Assembly: GCA_959022875.1 (NCBI GenBank)
Contig: CAUFAM010000032.1
Span: 1 to 8,627, forward strand
DNA length: 8,627 nucleotides
DNA from: an uncultured Oscillospiraceae bacterium
GTDB taxonomy: Bacteria; Bacillota; Clostridia; Oscillospirales; Oscillospiraceae
Direction: 5' to 3'
The notes beneath the pieces were generated by a model. The model worked only from the letters and a program-made list of their open reading frames with translations. It was not told where the DNA came from and did not search any database. Position 1 is the stretch's first letter. Every line of letters begins with the position of its first letter. This document shows, piece after piece, positions 1 to 5,519 of this stretch. The position numbers and the translations under genes were made by a program.

Positions 1-854
1 AGCTCCTCTTTCGAGGAGTGGTATACCTGATCACAGAACTGACAGGTGAGCTCTGCCTGGCCCTGATCCTGGATCAGCTCGCCAAGATCCTTTTTTCCCA
101 TGCTGATCAGGGCCCGGGTCACCCGGTCCCGGGAGCAGTAGCAGCGGTACTCCACCGGATGCTTTTCCAGGATTTCCAGGTCAAAGTCCTTCAGCACCGC
201 CCGGAGAAGGCCCTCTCCGTCCAGGCCGTCAGCCAGAGCGTGGCTCACCGAGCCCATGGCGTGGACACCCGCTTCAATTTTGGTGATCATGTCCTCGCTG
301 GCTCCCGGGAGCAGCTGAATGAGGTAGCCGCCCGCAGCCGTGACGCTCTGATCCAGGCCCACCAGTACCCCCAGGGCACAGGCGGTGGGGATCTGCTCGC
401 TTTCCACAAAGTACATGGCCAAATCATCGGCAATCTCGCCGGAGAATAGCCCGATGGATCCCACATAAGGCTCTTTCAGTCCGATGTCTTTGATGACCGT
501 GAGGGTGCCGTCCTGGCCCACGGCTGCGCCCACGTCCAGTTTGCCCTGGTACTTCTCCATCAGTTCCACGTTGGGATTCTGAACATAGCCGCGTACGTTG
601 CCTTCACAGTCAGACACCGCCAGAATGGTGCCCAGGGGGCCGCCTCCCTTGATTTGGAGGGTGAGGGAGCCCTCCTCCTCCTTGAGCATATCCCCCATCA
701 TAGAGGCGCCCAGAAGGGCCCTGCCCAGTGCTGCGGTGGCCATGGGCAAAAGCGTGTGGATGTTCCGGGCCCGCTCTACCAGATCCCGGCCGGTGACAGC
801 CACTGCCTTGACCAGGCCTTCTCCCGTGATCGCTCTTACGATCTCATCGTGCAT
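1..854 (-). CDS. hslO: Hsp33 redox-regulated holdase chaperone, 3' end cut by window edge
   Basis: Cytosolic chaperone activated by oxidative unfolding; Hsp33 binds unfolding proteins when its C-terminal zinc centre is oxidised. I translated this frame by hand: it starts at the ATG at 854 and gives 284 residues before the window ends, against about 290 to 295 in typical Hsp33, so only a short tail is missing. The N-terminal domain reads MHDEIVRAITGEG, followed by GGGPLGTILAVSD near residues 70-82 and VQNPNVEL near 91-98. The redox switch is complete: C238-Y-C240 and C271-Q-F-C274, with 30 residues between the pairs, matching the CXC-X(27-32)-CXXC signature. AAAGGA, inside the end of the methyltransferase gene, is the likely ribosome binding site. 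Only 6 bases separate the two genes, so this is the third gene of the yerC operon. Identity is very sure. Confidence 0.96.
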   Translation of the reverse strand, partial: MHDEIVRAITGEGLVKAVAVTGRDLVERARNIHTLLPMATAALGRALLGASMMGDMLKEEEGSLTLQIKGGGPLGTILAVSDCEGNVRGYVQNPNVELMEKYQGKLDVGAAVGQDGTLTVIKDIGLKEPYVGSIGLFSGEIADDLAMYFVESEQIPTACALGVLVGLDQSVTAAGGYLIQLLPGASEDMITKIEAGVHAMGSVSHALADGLDGEGLLRAVLKDFDLEILEKHPVEYRCYCSRDRVTRALISMGKKDLGELIQDQGQAELTCQFCDQVYHSSKEE

Positions 855-860
855 AGTTGA

Positions 861-1610
861 TTAGTCCTTTCTTGCCGCGAAAAATACGCGCCCCTCTCCT
901 GGTACAGGGGGACGCATTTTCAGTTCACCATAGGTTTTAATGTCCCGGAAGCCCGCCTGCTTCAGCATTTCGGTAAGCTCCTCCAGGGAATAGGCCCGCT
1001 CCTGGTGCAGTTCCTCGCCCCGTTCCCAAAGGCCAGATTCCTCATCCAGGCGGAAAATGTCCATAAAGTAGGAGCAGATTCCGCTGCGGCGGGAAAATTC
1101 CCCGCGCCAAACGCAGTAGGTATCCTCTGTTTCATCCAGGAAGACCTGTCCGTCCATAGCCTGGAGCTTCTGAGGGGTGTTTACGTCAAAGAGGAACAGC
1201 CCCCCGGGCATGAGGAACAGATGAACCCGTTCAAAGGCCTTTTGCAGCTGCTTGGGACGGGTCACATAGTTGACGCTGTCCAGGCAGCACACGCAGGCGT
1301 CAATGGTACCGTACAGGTCCAGCTTATCCATACTTTGACACAGGAAAATGGGCTCGATGGGGCCCACACCCCGGTTTTTTTCTGCCGCCTCAGAGAGCAT
1401 CTCCGCCGAGAGGTCTACCCCGATCATCTCGTATCCCCGCATGGCCAGCTCCCTGGTGAGGGAGCCGGTACCACAGGCCAGATCCAAAACGGTCTTTCCA
1501 GGCAGCCCCCGGCGGGTAAAATGCTTTTCGATGTAGTCAGCCCAGGCCACGTAGTCCACATCGTAGGTCAGCCGGTCATAGCAGCCGGCCAGAAAATCAT
1601 AGCTGCTCAT
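861..1610 (-). CDS. Class I SAM-dependent methyltransferase
   Basis: Protein of 249 residues with a Rossmann-type methyltransferase fold. Motif I is VLDLACGTG at residues 41-49, which binds the methionine part of S-adenosylmethionine. The acidic residue after strand 2 is D66 in GVDLS, which normally holds the ribose. Motif IV is IDACVCCLDSVNYV at about 103-116. Cysteines 91, 106, 108 and 109 cluster around motif IV, which is unusual but may be incidental. The N-terminal stretch YDFLAGCYDRLTYDVDY resembles many Firmicutes methyltransferases of unassigned substrate. The start overlaps the yerC stop in ATGA (1607-1610), so translation is probably coupled; hslO follows after 6 bases. The substrate cannot be read from the sequence: a small molecule, tRNA or protein are all possible. 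Family assignment is firm, function unknown. Confidence 0.92.
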   Translation of the reverse strand: MSSYDFLAGCYDRLTYDVDYVAWADYIEKHFTRRGLPGKTVLDLACGTGSLTRELAMRGYEMIGVDLSAEMLSEAAEKNRGVGPIEPIFLCQSMDKLDLYGTIDACVCCLDSVNYVTRPKQLQKAFERVHLFLMPGGLFLFDVNTPQKLQAMDGQVFLDETEDTYCVWRGEFSRRSGICSYFMDIFRLDEESGLWERGEELHQERAYSLEELTEMLKQAGFRDIKTYGELKMRPPVPGEGRVFFAARKD

Positions 1611-1906
1611 TCTTCCTCTTGCTGGCGCAGGCGGGGAATCACGGCCCGGTATCCATCCGAGCCATAATGAAGGCAGCGGTTGACCCGGCTGATGGTGGCG
1701 CTGGAGGCACCGGTGCGCTCGAGAATATCGCTGTAAATAAGCCCCTCATCCAGCAGCATAGCTACATCCATTCGCTGCTCCATGGCCTTCAGCTCTGAGA
1801 CGGTGCACAGATCCTGAAGAAAGCGCCGGCATTCCTCTTCTGTCTTCAACGCGGCAAATGCCCGGTACAAGCTATCACTGGCGGGTTTGTCCAGAAATTT
1901 TGACAT
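1607..1906 (-). CDS. yerC: YerC/YecD family TrpR-like DNA-binding protein
   Basis: Protein of 99 residues belonging to the TrpR-superfamily group YerC/YecD, small helical repressor-like proteins common in Firmicutes whose ligand and targets are mostly unknown. The core reads FLQDLCTVSELKAMEQRMDVAMLL (residues 29-52), then a helix-turn-helix, GLIYSDILERTGASSATISRVNRCL at about 55-79, with ASSATISRVNR as the recognition helix. Length is typical for the family. The ATG at 1906 is preceded by AAAGGAGG at 1915-1922 with an 8-base gap, which fixes the start. It is the first gene of the operon and overlaps the methyltransferase by 4 bases. Small regulators of this kind often control their own promoter, and a palindrome lies between the predicted -35 and -10 upstream (1976-1984). 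Family is sure; regulatory role is inferred. Confidence 0.93.
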   Translation of the reverse strand: MSKFLDKPASDSLYRAFAALKTEEECRRFLQDLCTVSELKAMEQRMDVAMLLDEGLIYSDILERTGASSATISRVNRCLHYGSDGYRAVIPRLRQQEEE

Positions 1907-1929
1907 GGGATTGTCCTCCTTTATCTGCG

Positions 1930-1952
1930 ATATGGCAAATCAAAATGTGCCA
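1930..1952. repeat. Inverted repeat TGGCA/TGCCA in the yerC leader
   Basis: TGGCA at 1933-1937 and TGCCA at 1948-1952 form a 5-bp inverted repeat with a 10-base spacer, inside the predicted untranslated leader of yerC. It shares its half-site with the promoter palindrome at 1976-1984. It could be a second operator or a small RNA hairpin; there is no T run to suggest a terminator. Confidence 0.4.
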
Positions 1953-1964
1953 ATCTTCGAGCCG

Positions 1965-1992
1965 TATACATTTTAGCACTGTGCCATATAAA
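1965..1992 (+). promoter_or_regulatory. Possible promoter of the DUF3298-like gene
   Basis: TATACA (1965-1970), 16 bases, then TATAAA (1987-1992) on the plus strand. It would give a leader of about 97 bases to the ATG at 2096. It overlaps the minus-strand yerC promoter, so the two would compete for polymerase and share the palindrome at 1976-1984. The -35 is weak and the region is AT-rich, so this call is tentative. Confidence 0.35.
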
Positions 1993-1998
1993 AGTAAA
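1970..1998 (-). promoter_or_regulatory. Predicted sigma-A promoter of the yerC operon
   Basis: Read on the minus strand, TTTACT (1998-1993) is followed after 17 bases by TAAAAT (1975-1970). The -10 is preceded by TGC, an extended -10 element. Transcription would start near 1963, giving a leader of about 57 bases before the yerC ATG. Seen by eye only. Confidence 0.6.
1976..1984. promoter_or_regulatory. Candidate operator GCAC-T-GTGC in the yerC promoter spacer
   Basis: A perfect 4+1+4 palindrome lies between the predicted -35 and -10 of the yerC promoter. The TGTGCCA at its right arm (1980-1986) is repeated at 1946-1952 in the leader, and ATATGGCA (1930-1937) is the exact inverse of TGCCATAT (1982-1989). 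A repressor bound here would block RNA polymerase; YerC itself is the obvious candidate. This is inference. Confidence 0.4.
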
Positions 1999-2005
1999 CA
2001 ACATT

Positions 2006-2032
2006 CTGTAAATTTTCTTTTACGAATTACAG
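2006..2032. repeat. Inverted repeat CTGTAA/TTACAG in the divergent intergenic region
   Basis: CTGTAA (2006-2011) and TTACAG (2027-2032) are perfect 6-bp inverted arms around 15 AT-rich bases. They lie upstream of the yerC promoter and within the likely leader of the plus-strand gene. This could be a regulator site or chance in AT-rich DNA. Confidence 0.3.
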
Positions 2033-2095
2033 TAAAAAGGAAGCTCTTTGGGCCGTTGGAGCATAGACTGGAAAAAAGACGGAAGGAGAAGGTCT

Positions 2096-2761
2096 ATGAG
2101 ACGGGAAGATGGGGTTTGGGTGGACTGGCAGGAGGAGTGCCGTACCCTGACGCTGGAAGGAGAACCGGTACTGGAGTATACCCTGAAATGGCCGGAGGTA
2201 TCCGGAGCGGGGCTTGGGGGGCGTTGGATCAGCCGCTACTATGCCCGCCTGGCCCGGAGCTGGCGGGAGAGGTGGGAGCGGGAGGTCTACTGGAAGGCCT
2301 GTCTGGAGCTGGGAGAGCGTCGGGAACGGGCACGGCCCTTCACGCCCTGGCAAGGAGAACTGAGCGGGGAGGTGGCCCTGCTGGAAGGAGGGCTTCTCAG
2401 CCTGCGCTTTACCGGCTGGGAGACCCGGGGAGATGGGCGGCCCAACCGTGTACGGTGGGGGGATGTGTGGAAGGTGTACACAGGGGCCCCGTGTTCCCTG
2501 AAAGCCTTTGAGGGAAAGCGGCGGGGATGGAAAAAGTGGGTCTGGGAAGAACTGATCCGCCAAGGCGAGGCCCGGCGGTCCGGGGGTGACCTGTTCCTGG
2601 ATGGGGACTGGGTGAAAAAGGCCCGGGCATCCCGTCCTCTGGAGGGGTGGTGCCTGACCGGGGAGGGGATCGAGGTGTCCTTGCCCCAGGGAGTGGCTGG
2701 GCCGGAGGCGGAGGGCTGTCCGGTGTTTACCCTGAAGCTGGAAGAGGAAGACCAGACATAA
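2096..2761 (+). CDS. DUF3298-like (RsiV C-terminal-like) protein, Trp-rich, no signal peptide
   Basis: Protein of 221 residues. I chose the ATG at 2096 because AAGGAG (2083-2088) lies 7 bases upstream; a TTG at 2048 would add 16 residues but has no such site. The first part, LEYTLKWPEVSGAGLGGRWI then SRYYARLARSW (about residues 26-56), resembles the opening of DUF3298-type domains (a strand pair, then a helix of substituted 'ISKYF' type). The C-terminal part, WCLTGEGIEVSLPQGVAGPE, resembles the 'yLtdeGi...pyelGPyaaG' close of the same family. DUF3298 occurs in RsiV-like anti-sigma factors and lysozyme-binding proteins, normally outside the membrane, but here I see no signal peptide or membrane helix. 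It has 16 tryptophans in 221 residues (7%), far above the usual 1 to 1.5%. A single-gene unit ended by the terminator at 2762-2787. Function unknown; the family call is from remembered patterns. Confidence 0.7.
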   Translation: MRREDGVWVDWQEECRTLTLEGEPVLEYTLKWPEVSGAGLGGRWISRYYARLARSWRERWEREVYWKACLELGERRERARPFTPWQGELSGEVALLEGGLLSLRFTGWETRGDGRPNRVRWGDVWKVYTGAPCSLKAFEGKRRGWKKWVWEELIRQGEARRSGGDLFLDGDWVKKARASRPLEGWCLTGEGIEVSLPQGVAGPEAEGCPVFTLKLEEEDQT

Positions 2762-2787
2762 AAAAGGCCGCCATTAGGCGGCCTTTT
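2762..2787. terminator. Bidirectional intrinsic terminator
   Basis: AAAAGGCCGCC (2762-2772), loop ATTA, GGCGGCCTTTT (2777-2787). The GC stem is flanked by A and T runs, so it works on both strands. It sits between the convergent ends of the DUF3298-like gene (stop at 2759-2761) and the minus-strand pseudo-deacetylase gene (stop at 2803). Confidence 0.9.
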
Positions 2788-2802
2788 CCTTGCTTCAAAG
2801 GG

Positions 2803-3984
2803 TTAAAGTCGAGTTTCCAGAGGAGTGCCTACTACAAAATGATCCTCAGACAGCTGGCGCAGCAGGGTGGACAGCACCCGGGAACCTTCCGCGTTGCCGG
2901 ACAGGGTGAGGTAGGTCACCAGATTCCGGCCCTCCAGACGGCTCATAATGCGGGTGCAGTAGGAGGATACATTGGCACCGGCAGTGGGTTCTAACAGCAG
3001 GGTTTCATCCCAGCATACCCACCCCTCCTGCTCCAGGGAGTCCCTCTGCTCCTGGGGCACATAGGCCAGGGTGGTGCGGGTGAGAGCCAGCTGTTCCAGG
3101 GAAGTTTGCCCCTGCTGGAGAAGCCGGCGCGTTTCCTTTTCGGTTTTTCCCAGGGCCAATATTCCCACACTGTGGCCAGTGCCCAGCATGCGCCGGACCA
3201 GATCACCCTGGGATTCCAGAAGCTCCGGCGTCAGGAAGAAGACTGCATAGCGCCCGGCAGTGTCCAGAGTGTTTAGTATGGAAAGGATACTCTCATCGCT
3301 TTCACAGCGCACGGCCAGGTAGGTGGGGATATTGGTAGCGGTGACCTCCTCTTCCTTGCCGATCTCCTCTCCGGGAACGGCGCTGGTGCCGGGCGTGGTG
3401 GTGGTTTCCCCGGGACTGAGGCTCTGGGTGTAGGCCTGAAGGCGGCGCTCCAGCAGATAACCTGCCGCGCCGATGAAGGACTCGTCATCCAGAACTGCGT
3501 CATCGGTCATGATCCGAACCAGATAACTCTGGGGAAAATCGGGCAGCGTATTGTAGGACCAGCGCAGCCCGAAGAAGCTGCATACCATCTCCAGAGGAAG
3601 GTAAGGCTTGCCGTTTCGCATGACGGCCCGGTAAGAGAAGACCTGGCCGGTGAGCTCATCCCGGCAGTTGCCGGAGACCAGGTCGAAGGTGAGCATCTGC
3701 TGGCGCAGGTTATAGAGGGTGACGGAGGTCTTGGTGCGGCTGTTGTAGCTGACGGAGATGCCCAGATCCGTTTGAGTAGAGTTGAGGGTTTTATCAAACA
3801 GGGTGTAGGGCACATAGAGGATTCCGCCCGACCAGAAGGGCATGGTGTCGGAGGTGAGGTATTCAATGCGCTCGTTGATGGCGGTAAAATACAAATCAGC
3901 TGCGGAGACGGGCAGGGGCAGGAACAGCCCCAGGCATAAAGCTGCCGTGAGCAAGGTTGCGCCCAGGCGGCGCAGGAATTTCAT
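2803..3984 (-). CDS. Secreted protein: amine-oxidase-N-like region plus degenerate polysaccharide deacetylase domain
   Basis: Protein of 393 residues. The ATG at 3984 is chosen because AAAGGAGG (3994-4001) lies 9 bases upstream and a signal peptide starts there: basic MKFLRRLG, a hydrophobic core at about 9-24, cleavage near VSA-AD at 28/29. Residues about 45-160 look like copper-amine-oxidase N-terminal-like repeats, with GGILYVPYTLF (53-63) and RNGKPYLPLEMVCSFFGLRW (123-142); these are wall- or ligand-binding stalks in Clostridia. A Thr/Pro/Glu-rich linker spans about 188-215. Residues about 219-393 follow the NodB deacetylase layout: RYAVFFLTPELLESQGDLVR then MLGTGHSVGILALGK. The catalytic TFDDG motif is replaced by AVRCESDE (224-231), and the zinc HxxxH after GHxxGN is replaced by L276 and K280. 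It is therefore probably a non-catalytic binding or structural relative. It is probably envelope-associated and released or wall-bound; there is no anchor motif. Domain calls are good, role inferred. Confidence 0.85.
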   Translation of the reverse strand: MKFLRRLGATLLTAALCLGLFLPLPVSAADLYFTAINERIEYLTSDTMPFWSGGILYVPYTLFDKTLNSTQTDLGISVSYNSRTKTSVTLYNLRQQMLTFDLVSGNCRDELTGQVFSYRAVMRNGKPYLPLEMVCSFFGLRWSYNTLPDFPQSYLVRIMTDDAVLDDESFIGAAGYLLERRLQAYTQSLSPGETTTTPGTSAVPGEEIGKEEEVTATNIPTYLAVRCESDESILSILNTLDTAGRYAVFFLTPELLESQGDLVRRMLGTGHSVGILALGKTEKETRRLLQQGQTSLEQLALTRTTLAYVPQEQRDSLEQEGWVCWDETLLLEPTAGANVSSYCTRIMSRLEGRNLVTYLTLSGNAEGSRVLSTLLRQLSEDHFVVGTPLETRL

Positions 3985-4010
3985 AGGGCGGTTCCTCCTT
4001 TCCAGTGCGG

Positions 4011-4039
4011 TTGCGCAAACCATTATATCATAGTATAAT
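4011..4039 (+). promoter_or_regulatory. Predicted promoter of the DUF4342/two-component operon
   Basis: TTGCGC (4011-4016), 17 bases, then consensus TATAAT (4034-4039). Start near 4046, leaving a leader of about 120 bases before the ATG at 4169. It interlocks with the minus-strand promoter: each -10 lies in the other's spacer, so polymerase cannot occupy both at once. Confidence 0.65.
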
Positions 4040-4050
4040 CGGATGGGCAA
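4022..4050 (-). promoter_or_regulatory. Predicted promoter of the secreted pseudo-deacetylase gene
   Basis: On the minus strand TTGCCC (4050-4045), 17 bases, then consensus TATAAT (4027-4022), preceded by TGA, an extended -10. Start would be near 4015, about 30 bases before the ATG at 3984. One of the best promoter matches in the window. Confidence 0.7.
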
Positions 4051-4067
4051 GGGCCCGCCCAGGGGGC

Positions 4068-4082
4068 TAAAACCTGGTTTTA
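4068..4082. repeat. Perfect 15-bp palindrome TAAAACC-T-GGTTTTA
   Basis: Seven-base arms around a single central T, overlapping the first of the 11-bp direct repeats. It could be an operator for a dimeric repressor or a coincidence with the repeats. Confidence 0.45.
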
Positions 4083-4111
4083 ATGGGATTTTAATGTGAG
4101 ATAAACGGGTA
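4068..4111. promoter_or_regulatory. Tandem 11-bp repeats, candidate OmpR-family response regulator site
   Basis: Two adjacent copies, TTTTAATGGGA (4078-4088) and TTTTAATGTGA (4089-4099), match at 10 of 11 positions. In the same phase weaker copies flank them: TAAAACCTGGT (4068-4078) and ATAAACGGGTA (4101-4111). All four share AA at positions 4-5, a pyrimidine at 6 and G at 9 of the 11-base unit starting at 4068. OmpR/PhoB-type regulators bind direct repeats of about this period, and such a regulator is encoded 700 bases downstream. The site lies 18 bases upstream of the pseudo-deacetylase -35 and about +22 to +66 from the operon's predicted start. Repeats are seen; the binding protein is inferred. 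Confidence 0.5.
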
Positions 4112-4168
4112 TTCAACCCGGTTGTGATAAAGTTGGAACATAACAGCCGGGAAAGGAGGGCGGCAGGT

Positions 4169-4810
4169 ATGGAGATCACGCTGGAACAGGTGGAGAAGCT
4201 TCGGGAAAAGACCGGCGTCACCTATGCCCAGGACAAGCAGGCCCTGGAATACAGCGGCGGCAACCTGCTGGACGCCATCATCTATCTGGAGGAGCAGGGG
4301 GCCATCCCCCGGGAGGAGGGAGCCTATTTTTCTACCCGGGGCGAAATGCCGCCCCCGCCCCCACCGCCCTCTGGGCCCATCGCTCCTCTGGCGGAGAAAA
4401 AGGGCCGGAAAGAGAAACAGGAAGACAAGAGAACCGGAACCCTGCGTGTCAAGACAGTGTGGAACAAGGACAGCGGAAAAGGCGTGTTTACGACCCTGCG
4501 CCGCTGGCTTATAGACAATGAACTGGAGATCTGGCGCAAAGACAAGCCCATTACCGCACTGCCGGTGCTGATTTTGGTGCTGCTGTTGATTTTTGCCTAT
4601 TGGCTGGTGATCCCGGTACTGATTCTGGGACTGTTTGTGGGCTTTCGCTACCGCTTTTCCGGGCCAGACCTGGAGCGGGAGGACATTAACGGCGTGATGG
4701 GCAGCGTGGCGGATACCGCCTCGGAGCTGGGCCGCCAGGTGATGGACGAGCTGAAGCTTCAGCATGAAAAGCACGAAACAAACAAGAGTAAAGACGAAGA
4801 GGAACGGTAA
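4169..4810 (+). CDS. UBA-like/DUF4342 membrane protein
   Basis: Protein of 213 residues. The ATG at 4169 follows AAAGGAGG (4152-4159) by 9 bases; a GTG at 4124 lacks a site. Residues 1-45 (MEITLEQVEKLREKTGVTYAQDKQALEYSGGNLLDAIIYLEEQG) form a UBA-like three-helix domain like that of EF-Ts and NAC. Residues 61-67 are seven prolines in a row (4349-4369), followed by a highly charged linker to about 95. The DUF4342-like core starts at about 96; WLIDNELEIWRKDKPITALP (113-132) leads into a hydrophobic stretch at 130-159 long enough for one membrane helix or a hairpin, ending GFRYRF. The tail (165-213) is charged and probably coiled. No signal peptide. It is first in the operon, 18 bases before the response regulator start, so it may sense membrane state or modulate the kinase; that is inference. 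Biochemical function of DUF4342 is unknown to me. Confidence 0.88.
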   Translation: MEITLEQVEKLREKTGVTYAQDKQALEYSGGNLLDAIIYLEEQGAIPREEGAYFSTRGEMPPPPPPPSGPIAPLAEKKGRKEKQEDKRTGTLRVKTVWNKDSGKGVFTTLRRWLIDNELEIWRKDKPITALPVLILVLLLIFAYWLVIPVLILGLFVGFRYRFSGPDLEREDINGVMGSVADTASELGRQVMDELKLQHEKHETNKSKDEEER

Positions 4811-4828
4811 AACGACGAGGTGAAAACC

Positions 4829-5506
4829 ATGGGAGAGAGAATCCTTCTGGTGGAGGATGAGGAAAAGCTGGCTCGGATGGTGGAGCTGGAGCTGAAATAT
4901 GAGGGCTATGCCGTGGAAAAGGCCTTTGATGGCCGGAAGGGCCTGGAGCGGGCGCTGAGCGGGGAATTTGACCTGGTACTGCTGGACATTATGCTCCCTC
5001 AGCTGTCCGGCATGGAGGTGCTGCGCCGGCTGCGCCGGGAAAGCCAGGTGCCTGTCATTATGCTCACCGCCAGGGACAGCGTCATGGACAAGGTGTCCGG
5101 ACTGGATTCCGGGGCGGATGACTATGTGACCAAGCCCTTTGCCATTGAGGAGCTGCTGGCCCGCATCCGGGCGGCCCTGCGCAACCAGACCGGCCCGGGG
5201 CCGGGAACCTGCCTGTCGGCCGGAGAGGTGTCCATGGATGTGGAGCGCCACCAGGTTACCGTGAAGGGCACGCCCGTGGAGCTTACCAAGAAGGAATTTG
5301 ACCTGTTGCGCCACCTGTTGGAGAACAAGGGACGGGTGCTGTCCCGGGAGGCCCTGCTGGATGCGGTGTGGGGCTTTGACTTTGTGGGGGAGACCAACTC
5401 GGTGGATGTTTATATCCGCTTCCTGCGGGGCAAGCTGGACGACGCATTTGGCATAAAGCTCATCCACACCGTCCGCGGGGTGGGCTATGTGATTAAGGAA
5501 GATTAG
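4829..5506 (+). CDS. OmpR/PhoB-family response regulator
   Basis: Transcription factor of 225 residues phosphorylated by a partner kinase. The receiver domain (about 1-118) has the acidic pocket E9/D10, the phosphoacceptor D53 in LLDIMLPQ, the switch T80 in IMLTARD and K102 in YVTKPF; all conserved. The C-terminal winged helix (about 128-225) has LTKKEFDLLRHLLENKGRVLSRE, the recognition helix TNSVDVYIRFLRGKLD and the closing IHTVRGVGYVIKED. I prefer the ATG at 4829, with GAGGTGA (4817-4823) as its ribosome binding site, over the in-frame GTG at 4820, which lies inside that site. It is the second gene of the operon; a flavodoxin gene separates it from its likely partner kinase at 6060. Its likely targets include the 11-bp repeats at 4068-4111. 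Confidence 0.96.
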   Translation: MGERILLVEDEEKLARMVELELKYEGYAVEKAFDGRKGLERALSGEFDLVLLDIMLPQLSGMEVLRRLRRESQVPVIMLTARDSVMDKVSGLDSGADDYVTKPFAIEELLARIRAALRNQTGPGPGTCLSAGEVSMDVERHQVTVKGTPVELTKKEFDLLRHLLENKGRVLSREALLDAVWGFDFVGETNSVDVYIRFLRGKLDDAFGIKLIHTVRGVGYVIKED

Positions 5507-5519
5507 GGAGGAACCGACG

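Noticed and set aside
1005..1667. 220-codon open frame on the plus strand
   Set aside because: Antisense to the methyltransferase and to the end of yerC; no recognisable domain.
4059..4081. CCAGG/CCTGG hairpin followed by TTTT, as a leader terminator
   Set aside because: The stem is 5 bp with a 9-base loop, too weak; the T run belongs to the palindrome and direct repeats.
4106..4120. Hairpin CGGGT-ATTCA-ACCCG in the operon leader, possibly an attenuator or riboswitch
   Set aside because: Only a 5-bp stem with no T run behind it and no known riboswitch core; too small to call.
3985..4221. N-terminal extension of the pseudo-deacetylase to a start at 4221
   Set aside because: It would run through the promoter boxes and the ribosome binding site at 3994-4001 and bury the signal peptide; the ATG at 3984 explains everything.
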